The notes: a model not told the origin generated them from the sequence alone. Numbered from the stretch's first letter, positions 48,851-58,451 are shown. The stretch: 64,000 nucleotides of DNA from Micromonosporaceae bacterium KJ-029 (GCA_005402585.1 BIFP01000068.1:555923-619922); one strand, 5' to 3'. Numbers and translations: made by a program.

Positions 48851-50782
48851 TCAGGTCGTTGCGATCCAACTGATCCGTCGTGCGGTGGCCGGGTCGGTGG
48901 CCATCAGACCCGCCTCGGACACGGTCCAGAGCACGTCGCCGACCACCAGCGACCGGAGCACGGGCCAGGACGACTGCCACATCCGCCGGCCGTTGCCGCT
49001 CTCCATCGGATGGGTCACCTCGCCGATCTCGCTGATCGTGTCGCCGTTGACGCGCAGCAGGCGGATGCCGACCTCGACCGGCAACGCCACCAGGCCGCTG
49101 TCCGGCCGGTACAGGAAGGCGTGCGGGTCGTACTCGGCGTTGGACCAGGCGCCGGGCAGGTGCCACTGGTCCAGCCGGGCCGGCCGGGCCGGGTCGCGGA
49201 CGTCGAAGAGGGACACCTGGACACCTTCGACCCGCCCCTGCCGGTCGGCCTCCTGGCCCACGCCGAGCAGCCGTCCGTCGGGCACCGGGTGCAGGTAACC
49301 CGAGTACCCGGTGATCTTCAGCTCGCCGGTGACCCTCGGCGCGGCCGGGTCGCTCAGGTCGAGCGAGTAGAGCGGGTCGGTCTGCCGGAAGGTGACCACG
49401 TACGCGATCGGCCCGAGGTAGCGCACGGAGTAGATTCGCTCGCCCCGACCGAGCCCGCCGACCACCCCGGTCGGCACCAGCGAACCGCCCTCGCGGCGCA
49501 GCACCCGCACGCTGGATTCGGAGGTCCGCCCCTCGCCCCAGACGTCGCCGGTGGTGGTGGCCACCCGCAGGTGTCCCGCCCACTCGGACAGCGCGTACTG
49601 GTTGATCAGCCAGCCCGGCACCAGGCCGGCGGCGAGGTAGCGGGGGCGGCCCGGGGAACCGATGTCGAACTGGAAGATCTCGGTGACCTGGTCGACCGGG
49701 GCCGGCCGCCAACGGTTCGGAGCGACGGCCGGCCCCGGACGCTGGCCGGCGAGGTAGAGGCTCGTCGCCGTGCCGTAGACGGTGCTCGCGTCGGCCGCGA
49801 CGCCGACCGGGTCGCCGTCGCCGAGCCGGTCGGCGGTGAGGTCGAAGCTGAGCACGGTCAGCGTCGACGCGCCGGTCATCCGCGCCGGGCGGCTCAACCG
49901 GTCGCAGCCGACCCGACCGGTGTGCCGTTCCGGCCCGGCCGTCCACTCGTACTCCGGCAGCCACGCCTCGACGTCGGCCTGGTCGATCGCCGCGCGGTTG
50001 CGCTTGATCCGCGCCCGGTCGCTGCCGTCCTTCTCCAGCGGGAACTCCAGGCGGGCCGTCGAGCGGACCACCACCCGGGCGGTGTCGCCGGTCAGCCGGG
50101 CGTCGAGCGTGCTGCCCTGGATCCGGTACGTGCCGAGCACCCGGGGTGGCCCGGCCAGGTCGACCAGCACCAGCCGCGCCGCACCGGCCGGCCGCATCGT
50201 CCTGGCCCAGCTGACGGCCGGATCCGGCAGGTCCTCGCCGAGGACCAGGGCCCGGTCGCCGAGCAGCAGCAGGCGGTGCTCGACCCATCCCTGCACCTCG
50301 TTGTCACCGGCCAGCTCGAGCTTCCCGGTGATCCGGCGGCTGGTCGGGTCCACCACCCGCAGCACGCCACCGGTGACCGTCACGATCCGCCGGCCGTCGG
50401 TCTTGACCAGGTCCGGCTCGTCGGCGCCGGCCTCGTGGTTGTTCGTCGTCGAATACCCCGGCGCGGCGTTCTCCGGCACGACGCCGCCGGCGGCGGCAGA
50501 GGTCCTCGCCGCCGAGTCGGCGCCGACAGCCAGCCGTTCGCCCAAGAACGTCGACTGGCCGTCGAAGCCGTACGGGCCGACCGACGCGACGGCCGCCGCG
50601 CGCAGTTCGGCGAGGGCCTCGGCGCAGGAGTCGAACGAGACCAGGCTGGCCGCCGGCACCATCGGCGGCCCGTTGCGGTCCGGCGTCAGCGGGGCCGGCG
50701 CCGGTGCGGCCATGCTGCCGGCGAGCAGGGCGAGTGCGGCCAGCGTGCTGCCGGCTGCGGCAGCCTTGAGTCCCCGTGTCAT
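48851..50782 (-). CDS. Secreted beta-propeller domain protein
   Basis: 643 residues from the ATG at 50782. A signal-peptide-like start (MTRGLKAAAAGSTLAALALLAG, ending in APAPAP) is followed by FDSCAEALAELRAAAV and then repeated blades of a C-terminal beta-propeller family (PF09826-like): GADEPDLVKTDGRRIVTV, then repeated YLA/VS-type strands. Two cysteines only. Function unknown; such proteins are cell-surface or exported. A GTG at 50821 gives an Arg-rich extension. Confidence 0.85.
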   Translation of the reverse strand: MTRGLKAAAAGSTLAALALLAGSMAAPAPAPLTPDRNGPPMVPAASLVSFDSCAEALAELRAAAVASVGPYGFDGQSTFLGERLAVGADSAARTSAAAGGVVPENAAPGYSTTNNHEAGADEPDLVKTDGRRIVTVTGGVLRVVDPTSRRITGKLELAGDNEVQGWVEHRLLLLGDRALVLGEDLPDPAVSWARTMRPAGAARLVLVDLAGPPRVLGTYRIQGSTLDARLTGDTARVVVRSTARLEFPLEKDGSDRARIKRNRAAIDQADVEAWLPEYEWTAGPERHTGRVGCDRLSRPARMTGASTLTVLSFDLTADRLGDGDPVGVAADASTVYGTATSLYLAGQRPGPAVAPNRWRPAPVDQVTEIFQFDIGSPGRPRYLAAGLVPGWLINQYALSEWAGHLRVATTTGDVWGEGRTSESSVRVLRREGGSLVPTGVVGGLGRGERIYSVRYLGPIAYVVTFRQTDPLYSLDLSDPAAPRVTGELKITGYSGYLHPVPDGRLLGVGQEADRQGRVEGVQVSLFDVRDPARPARLDQWHLPGAWSNAEYDPHAFLYRPDSGLVALPVEVGIRLLRVNGDTISEIGEVTHPMESGNGRRMWQSSWPVLRSLVVGDVLWTVSEAGLMATDPATARRISWIATT

Positions 50783-50854
50783 GGCCGGTTCGACGCGGCG
50801 TCGGCGCGTCCGGTTCCGCACCCGCTGCGACGTGTCTCCGGGCGTGGTGCGGGG

Positions 50855-51313
50855 TCAGCCGGCGGACGGGCCGACGCCGGGGGACTCGACCAGCCGGGAG
50901 AGCACGATGGTGCTGCGGCTGGAGGTCACGAACGTCTCGGCCCGCAGCCGCTCCAGCGCCTCCTCCAGGTGGGAGATGTCGGCCGCCCGTAGGTGCACGA
51001 GCGCGTCGGCCTCCCCGGAGACGGTGTACGCCCCGACCACCTCGGGGTGACGCCGCACCGCGGCACCGATCTGGGCCGGGGTGGTCCGGCCGGCGCAGAA
51101 CAGCTCGACGAACGCCTCGGTGGTCCACCCGACCGAGGCCGGGTCGACGACGGCGGTGAATCCCCGGATGACGCCTGCGGCGCGCAGTCGATCGACCCGC
51201 CGCTTGACCGCCGGAGCGGAGAGTGACACGCGGGTACCGATGTCCGCGTACGAGGCACGGGCGTCAGCGACGAGCAACGCAATGATTCGCTGGTCTACGG
51301 CGTCGATCTGCAA
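50855..51313 (-). CDS. Lrp/AsnC family regulator
   Basis: 152 residues from a TTG at 51313 (GAGG upstream); a TTG at 51334 is an alternative. The helix-turn-helix ARASYADIGTRVSLSAPAVKRRVDRL (in parts) and a C-terminal ligand-binding RAM domain with ISGEADAL-like loop (VSGEADALVHLRA) are clear. It is divergent from the amidinohydrolase gene, with start codons 69 bp apart, so it probably controls that gene in response to an amino acid such as arginine. Confidence 0.92.
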   Translation of the reverse strand: MQIDAVDQRIIALLVADARASYADIGTRVSLSAPAVKRRVDRLRAAGVIRGFTAVVDPASVGWTTEAFVELFCAGRTTPAQIGAAVRRHPEVVGAYTVSGEADALVHLRAADISHLEEALERLRAETFVTSSRSTIVLSRLVESPGVGPSAG

Positions 51314-51381
51314 TGTTCCGCCTCGGGGAAGCAACGGTCGTGGCTGTTACTAAAGTTCGAGCGTACCTACTCTTGGTGACC

Positions 51382-52206
51382 GTGAACCAGCAGCGAGTGC
51401 CGCGAAAGCGGACATACCTCATGTGCTCGCCCGAGCACTTCGCGGTCGAGTACGCGATCAACCCGTGGATGGACGTGACCACCCCGGTCGACCCGGAGCT
51501 GGCGGTCAAACAGTGGGACCGCCTGCGGGAGACCCTGGTCGGTCTCGGCCACGAGGTTCACCTGCTGACCCCCGAGGCCGGCCTGCCCGACATGGTCTTC
51601 GCCGCCAACGGCGCGTTCGTGGTGGACGGGACGGTCTACGGCGCCCGGTTCAAGCACCACCAGCGGGTCGCCGAGGCGGCCGCGCACCGGGCGTTCTACG
51701 AGTCGCAGGGCTGGCGGTTCATCGCGCCGAACGAGACGAACGAGGGCGAGGGCGACTTCGCGTACCTGCCGGAGGCGCACGGCGGGCTGATCCTGGCCGG
51801 GCACGGGTTCCGCACCGAGCTGCCCGCGCACGCCGAGGCGCAGGAGGCGCTGGGCCGGCCGGTGGTCTCGCTGCGGTTGGTCGATCCGCGCTTCTACCAC
51901 CTGGACGTGGCGCTGGCCTCGATCGACGACGGCAACATCGTCTACTACCCGGGTGCGTTCTCGGCGGCCAGCCAGAAGGTGCTCGCCCAGCTCTTCCCCG
52001 ACGCGGTGCTGGCGGACGACGACGACGCCCTCGCGTTCGGGCTGAACCTGGTCAGCGACGGTGCCAACGTCGTGCTCAACAGCGAGGCGACCCGGCTCGC
52101 CGGCCGGCTCAAGACGGCCGGCTACACGCCGGTGCCGGTGGAGCTGGCCGAACTCAAGAAGGGCGGCGGCAGCGTGAAGTGCTGCATCGCCGAGCTGCGG
52201 CGCTGA
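51382..52206 (+). CDS. Dimethylargininase/amidinohydrolase family protein
   Basis: 274 residues, starting MNQQRVPRKRTYLMCSPEHF at GTG 51382 (a GTG at 51376 is possible). This family hydrolyses methylated arginines to citrulline. The amidinotransferase fold has PDMVFAANGAFVVDG near the start, ETNEGEGDFAYL, the catalytic histidine in YHLDVALA and the nucleophilic cysteine in GGGSVKCCIAEL. Likely regulated by the divergent Lrp protein. Together with the arginine deiminase at 62652 the window has two arginine-type hydrolases. Confidence 0.9.
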   Translation: MNQQRVPRKRTYLMCSPEHFAVEYAINPWMDVTTPVDPELAVKQWDRLRETLVGLGHEVHLLTPEAGLPDMVFAANGAFVVDGTVYGARFKHHQRVAEAAAHRAFYESQGWRFIAPNETNEGEGDFAYLPEAHGGLILAGHGFRTELPAHAEAQEALGRPVVSLRLVDPRFYHLDVALASIDDGNIVYYPGAFSAASQKVLAQLFPDAVLADDDDALAFGLNLVSDGANVVLNSEATRLAGRLKTAGYTPVPVELAELKKGGGSVKCCIAELRR

Positions 52207-52229
52207 GTCACCGGTCACCCCGTTACGGC

Positions 52230-52266
52230 CGGAGGGGCCGGCTCCCGCACGGGAGCCGGCCCTCCG
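52230..52266. terminator. Terminator between convergent genes
   Basis: CGGAG plus GGCCGGCTCCC pairs with GGGAGCCGGCC plus CTCCG around a 4-nt loop, with one bulged G. It is 23 bp past the amidinohydrolase stop and 20 bp before the end of the convergent binding-protein gene. Confidence 0.8.
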
Positions 52267-52286
52267 CGTGGTCGCGGCGGCTCTGC

Positions 52287-53486
52287 TCAGCCGAGCGTGG
52301 CCAGCTCGTTGACCAGGACGTTGGACAGCACCTGACCGTCGCGCTGCACCTCGCGCAGGTACCACTTCTGCTGCGGGGTACGGGGCTGGTTGAACTGCCA
52401 CGCGCCGCGCGGGCTGTCGATCTGCCCGATCCGGCCCAGGGCGAGGTTGACCTCGTGCGGTTTGGGCGAGGGACCGGCGAGGCGGATGGCCTGGTCGAGC
52501 ACCTTCGCCGCGTCGTACGAGGCCATCGCGTACGTGGTCGGCGAGACGTTGTGCTTCTTGCGGTACGCCGAGGCGAACCGGCGGTTGGCCGCGTTGTTGA
52601 GGTCGGCGGAGTAGTTCAACGCGGTCCGGATGCCGAGCGCGTCGTTGGCCGGCCGGATGCTTTCCAGCACCGAGCCCTCGGTGAGGAAGCCGGGGGCGTA
52701 GATCCTGCCCCGGAAGCCGGCGTCACGCAGCTGCATGATGAACTCCGCCGCCGCCGCGCCGGAGTAGAAGCAGAAGACCACCGACGGGTTGCGGCTGAGG
52801 GCTCGGTTGATGTCGGAGACGTAGGCGGTCTTGCTCGGGTTCACGCTGTTCGACGTCCAGGTCACCGGGTCGGAGATGCGGGGATCGGACTCGCCGAACT
52901 CCTGGCGGAAGCCGCGCAGCACGTCCTCGCCACCGACGACCCCTTCGGGCAGGATCGTCGCGATCCGGTCGGTGGGGCCGAGTTCGTCCTTGAGATAGCG
53001 GCCCAGCGCCCGACCCGCCTCGTCGAGCACGTACGACGTACGCCAGATGTAGAAGACGCTCTGCAGGCTCGTGGGAGAGGCGTTGGAGCCGATCAGCGGG
53101 ACCCGGGCCTGCTCGATCAAGTCCCGGATGCCGAACATGACCGACGAGCTGGCCACCCCGGTCAGGGCGAGGACGCCCTGTTTGAGTAGCCCGTCGACGG
53201 CCGCCTTGCCGGACTTGACGCTGTCTCCCTCGTCGGCGACGAGCAGCTCGACCGGGTGGCCGCCTAGGCGCCCCTCGTTCAGTTCCAGGTAGAGCTCGAA
53301 GCCGTTGCCGAGTTCGCCGCCGACGGCTTTGCTGGGGCCGGACTGCGGTGCGATGAGCCCGATCTTGATCGGGGTGCCTGTGCTGGTGGCGTTCTCCTTG
53401 GCGTCGGAGCCGCATCCGGCGACGAGTCCACCCGTACCGAGCGCGGCCAGCAGCTGAAGTGCCCGCCTACGGTTCATCTGCGACAC
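52287..53486 (-). CDS. Branched-chain amino-acid-type ABC substrate-binding lipoprotein
   Basis: 399 residues. The start is GTG 53486, with GAAGGG 7 nt upstream, reading MSQMNRRRALQLLAALGTGG then LVAGC, a lipobox; the preceding Arg pair suggests Tat export. Periplasmic-binding-protein fold with IKIGLIAPQSGPSKAVGGEL and several conserved loops of the LivK type. No permease or ATPase gene is near, so it works with a distant transporter or as a sensor. Ligand unknown. Confidence 0.92.
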   Translation of the reverse strand: MSQMNRRRALQLLAALGTGGLVAGCGSDAKENATSTGTPIKIGLIAPQSGPSKAVGGELGNGFELYLELNEGRLGGHPVELLVADEGDSVKSGKAAVDGLLKQGVLALTGVASSSVMFGIRDLIEQARVPLIGSNASPTSLQSVFYIWRTSYVLDEAGRALGRYLKDELGPTDRIATILPEGVVGGEDVLRGFRQEFGESDPRISDPVTWTSNSVNPSKTAYVSDINRALSRNPSVVFCFYSGAAAAEFIMQLRDAGFRGRIYAPGFLTEGSVLESIRPANDALGIRTALNYSADLNNAANRRFASAYRKKHNVSPTTYAMASYDAAKVLDQAIRLAGPSPKPHEVNLALGRIGQIDSPRGAWQFNQPRTPQQKWYLREVQRDGQVLSNVLVNELATLG

Positions 53487-54363
53487 CGGGTTTCCCTTCA
53501 AATGCGTAGCCGGGCGGCCTCCGCCCCACGGGCGTTCTACCCGTTTCGCGACGCTGCGTCAATGGCTGATGATCTTCGTGTAAAGACCGCAACGCGGTGG
53601 TGACCTGCGGCCAGGCCGCAGACTCCGGGTCGATGAGTCCGAAGTGTTCGCATTCCGGCAGCTCGACAAGGCGGATATCGGCACCCGCCGCCTGCCCGGC
53701 GGCCACGTACGCCCGGCTCATGCCGACCGGAACCTGCTGATCCAGCGTGCCGTGCATCACTACGGTGCGTGGTCGGAGAGGCGCCAGGGACCGTGGGTCG
53801 GCGGCGGCGTACCGCTCGGGCACGTCGGCCGGCCCGCCGCCGAGCAGTGCGCCCACCGCACCGGAGTCCAGGTCCAGCCGGTACGCCTCGGCCAGGTCCG
53901 CGACCGGGGCGAGGGCGAGCACCGCGCCGACCGCGTCCGGTGCGTGGGCCGCCGTGTACAGCGCGAGGTGCCCGCCGGCCGAGTGGCCGACCAGGACCGG
54001 TGGCCCTGGCGCGAGCTGGCCGGGCAGCGCGGCGGCGGCCAGCCGTGGCAGCGCGGACACTCCGGCCAGTACGTCTGCCGGCGTACCCGGCCAGCCGCCA
54101 CCGGGCTGCCCGGTCCGGCGGTACTCGAGTTGGGCGACCGGGTACCCGAGCGCGGCCAGCGCGGCGGCCAGCGGGCCGGTGTGCCGCCGGTCGTACTCCG
54201 CGCGCCAGAAACCACCGTGCACCACCACCACCAGTGGCCGGGGCGGCCCGGCGCTCGCCGGTTGGCGCAGATCGGCGATCTGGTCGGGGTGCTCGCCGTA
54301 GGCGACGGTCACGTCCGGGTCGGGCGCGGGCCGGGTCAGCACGGCTCGGGGATCGGAGGGCAC
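53467..54363 (-). CDS. Alpha/beta hydrolase
   Basis: 298 residues from GTG 54363. HGGFWRAEYDR is the oxyanion-hole motif, GHSAGGHLALYTA the nucleophile elbow, and D in MHGTLDQQVPVGM and H in ECEHFGLID complete the triad. Carboxylesterase-like; kynurenine formamidase-like enzymes have the same look. Its end overlaps the start of the next gene by 20 bp, so the two are probably co-transcribed. Confidence 0.86.
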   Translation of the reverse strand: MPSDPRAVLTRPAPDPDVTVAYGEHPDQIADLRQPASAGPPRPLVVVVHGGFWRAEYDRRHTGPLAAALAALGYPVAQLEYRRTGQPGGGWPGTPADVLAGVSALPRLAAAALPGQLAPGPPVLVGHSAGGHLALYTAAHAPDAVGAVLALAPVADLAEAYRLDLDSGAVGALLGGGPADVPERYAAADPRSLAPLRPRTVVMHGTLDQQVPVGMSRAYVAAGQAAGADIRLVELPECEHFGLIDPESAAWPQVTTALRSLHEDHQPLTQRRETGRTPVGRRPPGYAFEGKPGVADEP

Positions 54364-54463
54364 CGGCCGACGGTAGCGCGGGCCGCCAGGGGCCGGCCCA
54401 CGGGTGGTCGGGTCGGAACCTGGACGCGGGGCGGCGGGCGCCGACGGGGGTGGCTGGGTAAAG

Positions 54464-55069
54464 ATGGATGCCATGACCGAAGCGCATTCCGCTGGACAGA
54501 ACGACGAGCCCGACCGCGACGACATCGGGCACTCCGGCACCGTGGTGGTGGTCGGGCCGGACGGCCGGCCGGTCGGCACCGTGCAGACCGACGACGGGCC
54601 CGGCGAGGACCCGGCACGCCTGGTCGAGCAGCCGGCCAAGGTGATGCGGATCGGCAGCATGATCAAGCAGCTGCTGGAGGAGGTCAAGGCGGCACCGCTG
54701 GACGACGCGAGCCGGCACCGGATGCGGGAGATCCACGAGCGGTCGATCGTCGAGCTGAAGGAGGGGCTGGCTCCCGAACTGCGCGAGGAACTGGAGCGGA
54801 TCTCCCTCCCCTTCAACGAGGACCAGGCGCCCAGCGAGGGCGAGCTACGAATCGCCCACGCCCAGCTGGTCGGCTGGCTGGAGGGGCTGTTCCACGGCAT
54901 CCAGGCAGCCCTGGTCGCCCAGCAGATGGCGGCTCGGGTGCAGCTGGAGCAGATGCGTTCCGGCCGGCAGGCGCTGCCCAGCGGGCCGAGCGGGGCGGTG
55001 CTGCCGGGGATGCCCGGGATGGGCCAGCCGCAGGGCGGCGAGGGGCCCAGCACCGGCCAGTACCTCTGA
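54464..55069 (+). CDS. bpa: Bacterial proteasome activator
   Basis: 201 residues. Matches M. tuberculosis Rv3780 (Bpa/PafE): LVEQPAKVMRIGSMIKQLLE, FNEDQAPSEGELRIAHAQLV and a C-terminal GQYL that docks in the 20S proteasome. Bpa forms a ring that opens the proteasome without ATP for certain substrates. Its ATG may be 54464 or 54473. The first 60 residues are acidic and disordered. No proteasome genes are in this window. Confidence 0.93.
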   Translation: MDAMTEAHSAGQNDEPDRDDIGHSGTVVVVGPDGRPVGTVQTDDGPGEDPARLVEQPAKVMRIGSMIKQLLEEVKAAPLDDASRHRMREIHERSIVELKEGLAPELREELERISLPFNEDQAPSEGELRIAHAQLVGWLEGLFHGIQAALVAQQMAARVQLEQMRSGRQALPSGPSGAVLPGMPGMGQPQGGEGPSTGQYL

Positions 55070-55123
55070 CCTCCGGCACGGCGTGCGGCGCGCAACGGCG
55101 GGCCGCACGCCGGCCGCGCCGGC

Positions 55124-55936
55124 TCAGTCCGCCCCGAAGACCTTTTCCAGGTACGTTGCCACGCCGTCGGTGGAGTTCGCCGAGGTGACCTCGTCGGCGA
55201 TCGCCAGCACGGAGGGGTGGGCGTTGGCCACCGCCACCGCCCGGCCGGCCCAGGTCAGCATCGGCACGTCGTTGGGCATGTCGCCGAAGGCCAGCACGTC
55301 GGTCGCGTCGACCCCGATCCGGTGGCAGTACCAGGCCAGCCCGGCCGCCTTCGTCACGCCGGCCGCCGAGATCTCCACCAGTCCGGAGTACGACGAGTGG
55401 GTGGCCTCCGCCAGCCCGGCGAGGGCACCGGCGACCAGCTGGGTGAACCGGTCCGGATCCTGCTCGCCGGCTCGCGCCAGGAGCTTCACCGCCGGCACCG
55501 AGAGCAACTCTTCAGGAGTCTCCACCATCCGGATCGCCGTTTCGTCGGCGTCCCAGCGCAACGGGTAGTGCGTCTCGTGCCGCATCTGCCGGCTGTCGGC
55601 GATCTCCACCGCGAGGCTCACCCCGGGCACCTCGGCCCGCAGCCGGCGGGCCACCTCGGCGAGCAGCTCCGGGGCCAGCGGGTCGGCCCGCAACACCTCG
55701 TCGTCGACCGGGTCGTAGACCACCGCGCCGTTGGCGCAGATCGCCGGAATCGGCTCGGCCAGCTGGTCGTACACCAGTTGGAGCCAGCGGATCGGGCGGC
55801 CGGTGACCAGCACGACCGGCGTGCCCCGGGCGGAGATCCGGGCCAGCACGGCCGCGGTGTGGGCGCTGAGCGTCCGGTCGTCGCGGAGCAGCGTGCCGTC
55901 GATGTCGCTGGCGATCAGGCGTGGCGTTGCGTCCAT
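55124..55936 (-). CDS. HAD (Cof-type) phosphatase
   Basis: 270 residues. Motif I DIDGTLL, motif II TGR, motif III lysine in AVKLLAR, and motif IV GDMPNDVPML. Cof-like HADs dephosphorylate sugar phosphates or nucleotides. It overlaps the next phosphatase gene by one base and is its paralogue: a tandem duplication. Confidence 0.92.
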   Translation of the reverse strand: MDATPRLIASDIDGTLLRDDRTLSAHTAAVLARISARGTPVVLVTGRPIRWLQLVYDQLAEPIPAICANGAVVYDPVDDEVLRADPLAPELLAEVARRLRAEVPGVSLAVEIADSRQMRHETHYPLRWDADETAIRMVETPEELLSVPAVKLLARAGEQDPDRFTQLVAGALAGLAEATHSSYSGLVEISAAGVTKAAGLAWYCHRIGVDATDVLAFGDMPNDVPMLTWAGRAVAVANAHPSVLAIADEVTSANSTDGVATYLEKVFGAD

Positions 55937-56757
55937 CACCTGGACAGTAGCCGGTCGAGATAGACCGCCACCCCGTCGTCGTCGTTACGCAGGGTGACGT
56001 CGTCGGCGACGGCACGCAGGGTGGGATGGGCGTTGGCGACCGCCACCCGGCCCCAGCCGGCCCACTCGAACATCGGCAGGTCGTTGGGCATGTCGCCGAA
56101 GACCAGCACCTCCGCCGGGTCGACGCCGAGGCTCTGCGCCACCACGCTGAGCCCGGTCGCCTTGTCCACCCCGGGCGGGCAGATCTCGATGAAACCGAGG
56201 CCGGCCTGGGTGAGCGTGGCGAAGTGGGGCGGGACGATCTCCCGGGCGGCGGCCAGCAGCTCGTCCACGTGATGGTCCGCGGTACGCGCGAACGCCTTGA
56301 TCACGTCGCCGGCGAGGCACTCGGCGCGGGTGCGTACCTCGAACCGGTCCGGGTAGGGCCAGGCCGGGTGGTAGTCGCCCCAGAGCGGGGCGTCGTGCTC
56401 GTCGGACGCCTCGACCATCACCGTCAGCGGACCGACCGCAGCCTCCAGGTCGGCCAGCAGGACGGCCAGCACCTCGCTGGAGAGGCGCTCGTCGCGCAGC
56501 ACGACCGGCCCGGACGGGTCGCTCTGGTCGACCACCCGACCGCCGCCGGCCATCACGAGGAAGTCCGCGGCGCGGATGTCGTTACGGGTGAGTTCGGTCA
56601 ACCGGGGGCCGCGACCGGTGGCACCGACCACCGGGATGCCGGCGGCGCGTACCCGGTCGAGGACCTGGTGGGTGTACGCCGAGACGGTGTCGTCGCTGCG
56701 CACGAGCGTCCCGTCGAGGTCGGTGGCGATCAGCTTGGGCAGGCCCGGGCGGGTCAT
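55936..56757 (-). CDS. HAD (Cof-type) phosphatase, paralogue
   Basis: 273 residues from an ATG with AAGGAGG upstream, reading MTRPGLPKLIATDLDGTLVR. Motif I DLDGTLV, TGRGPRL, K in DVIKAFAR and GDMPNDLPMF are intact. It is 5' of its paralogue and probably co-transcribed with it. M. tuberculosis has one relative (Rv3813c) in a comparable region. Confidence 0.92.
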   Translation of the reverse strand: MTRPGLPKLIATDLDGTLVRSDDTVSAYTHQVLDRVRAAGIPVVGATGRGPRLTELTRNDIRAADFLVMAGGGRVVDQSDPSGPVVLRDERLSSEVLAVLLADLEAAVGPLTVMVEASDEHDAPLWGDYHPAWPYPDRFEVRTRAECLAGDVIKAFARTADHHVDELLAAAREIVPPHFATLTQAGLGFIEICPPGVDKATGLSVVAQSLGVDPAEVLVFGDMPNDLPMFEWAGWGRVAVANAHPTLRAVADDVTLRNDDDGVAVYLDRLLSR

Positions 56758-56984
56758 CGTTCCTCCTTCGCCCGCCGCCGTCGCGGCCAGCCGTACCGGT
56801 CGTCGGAAGGGCGACCCGGCGTGACGGCGGGCAGCAACCGTACCTCGCGGAACAGGTCGCAACCATGGCTTCCAGGCGAATCAGGTGCCAACGGACGGCA
56901 CCACAAAGATGACCGCACCGGCAGCCGGACGACCGGCGCGGACCTCGGTGGTCGGGCGGGCGGCCCGGGGCGACCGTGGCCAGC

Positions 56985-57743
56985 TCAGCTGGGCGGCGCC
57001 TCGCGCGCGAAGGGCACCGTCGGGGTGACGGTGATGTCGGCCGGCGGGCGTCCCTCGTCCCGTCCGGTCGTATCGGACCGGCGGGCACGCCGTCGCCGCC
57101 CGGCAGACTCGGCAGGAGAAACGTCCGACTCTGCGGGTGAGCCGTCCGGCTCGGCCGGCGATCCGGCGGACTCGGGCCCGACCCGGACGAGCGAGGCGGC
57201 CAACAGCACGACGGCGGCGAAGGCCATCAGCAGGCCGCGCCCGTGCTCGACCTCGAAGCCGACCTCGTTGGGATAGAACATGCCCCGCCGAGCCGTGTCC
57301 TCCAGCGACGAGACGGTCGCCGCGAGCAGCGCGAGCGCCCCCGCGGCGAGCGCCATGCCGGCCACCCGTGCGTTGGTCCGCGCGGCACCGACGCCACGCA
57401 ACGCGAGGGCCACCGCGCAGCCGAGTGCGAGGAGCCCGACCAGGTAGCCGGTGCCCAGCCCACCGATCTCGGCCACCCCGCTGGTCAGTTCGAGCGGGGT
57501 CGCCGGATCCGGGCCGGCGTTGGGAATGGTCATCGTCGACCACTCGCCGAGCAGGGAGGCCAGGGCCGCCACGGCACCGAGCGCGGCCAGCAGCATCGGC
57601 ACCCGTCGGTCCCGACCGAGGCCGGAGAAGGCCCGACGTAACCGGCGGGCGGCGCGCGACTCGTCGTCCGTGTCGCCCCACTCGACGATGCTGGGGCCGT
57701 CGGACCGGTCGTCCTGACGGGGGATGGGGAGGTCGTGGGTCAT
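56985..57743 (-). CDS. Small four-helix membrane protein, unknown
   Basis: 252 residues. A polar N-terminus (1-45) leads to about four hydrophobic helices (VPMLLAALGAVAALASLLGE, LGTGYLVGLLALGCAVALAL, a central VAGMALAAGALALLAATVSS and GLLMAFAAVVLLAASLVRV). A Ser/Pro/Glu repeat (SPAEPDGSPAESDVSPAES) and a basic tail end the protein. The ATG follows GAGGAGAGG. No family recognised. Confidence 0.8.
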   Translation of the reverse strand: MTHDLPIPRQDDRSDGPSIVEWGDTDDESRAARRLRRAFSGLGRDRRVPMLLAALGAVAALASLLGEWSTMTIPNAGPDPATPLELTSGVAEIGGLGTGYLVGLLALGCAVALALRGVGAARTNARVAGMALAAGALALLAATVSSLEDTARRGMFYPNEVGFEVEHGRGLLMAFAAVVLLAASLVRVGPESAGSPAEPDGSPAESDVSPAESAGRRRRARRSDTTGRDEGRPPADITVTPTVPFAREAPPS

Positions 57744-57904
57744 CGCTCGCCCTCTCCTCGTGGCCGGGGCGCCGCGCGCCCGCCGGCCGCGGGTGCGGGT
57801 CTGGGTCGAATCATGGCACAGCCGGTTCCCGCCGTCGGGAACGTGGATGCGCGGGCCGCGCAGGTCGGTCGCCTGCCGACGCCCGGTGGACTAGCGTCAG
57901 GTGC

Positions 57905-58336
57905 ATGCCTATCCGTACCGCTTCCGCACGCTGGCAGGGCAACCTCACCGAGGGGTCCGGCACGGTCCGCACCGGCAAGGGCGGGCTCCAGGGGAACTAC
58001 TCCTTCAAGTCCCGCTTCGAGGAGGGGGAGGGCACCAACCCCGAGGAGTTGATCGGCGCCGCACACGCCGGCTGCTTCTCGATGGCCTTCTCCAAGGCGC
58101 TCGCCGACGCCGGCACCACGGCGACCTCGGTGGAGACCACCGCCAAGGTGCACTTCGACAAGACCGACGCCGGCATGACCGTCACCCGGATCGACCTGGA
58201 AACCGTCGGTGACGTGCCCGGCATCGACGAGGCTCAGTTCGCCAAGCTGGCCGAGACCGCCAAGCAGAACTGCCCGATCTCCCGCCTGCTCTCGCCCGGC
58301 GCCGAGATCACTCTCACCGCCCGCCTCGTCTCCTGA
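57905..58336 (+). CDS. OsmC family peroxiredoxin
   Basis: 143 residues. OsmC-type proteins reduce organic hydroperoxides with a pair of cysteines, here in AHAGCFSMAFSKAL (about 60) and QNCPISRLLS (about 122). Length and termini are normal. It precedes a family palindrome and the zincin gene. Confidence 0.93.
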   Translation: MPIRTASARWQGNLTEGSGTVRTGKGGLQGNYSFKSRFEEGEGTNPEELIGAAHAGCFSMAFSKALADAGTTATSVETTAKVHFDKTDAGMTVTRIDLETVGDVPGIDEAQFAKLAETAKQNCPISRLLSPGAEITLTARLVS

Positions 58337-58352
58337 CCCTTCCCCGAATCCC

Positions 58353-58426
58353 GCGTCGATCTTGCACTTTCGGTCGCCGTAATGGGCTTCGTGCCCGTTC
58401 GCGGCGAGCGGGTAGTGCAAGATCGC
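58353..58426. repeat. Palindromic interspersed repeat, copy 2
   Basis: Left arm GATCTTGCACTTT (58358-58370) and right arm AGTGCAAGATC (58414-58424). Same family as 45543-45608; the middle parts differ. It ends 26 bp before the zincin start. Confidence 0.8.
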
Positions 58427-58451
58427 GGGTTGGGTGGGGAAGAATGGGCGC

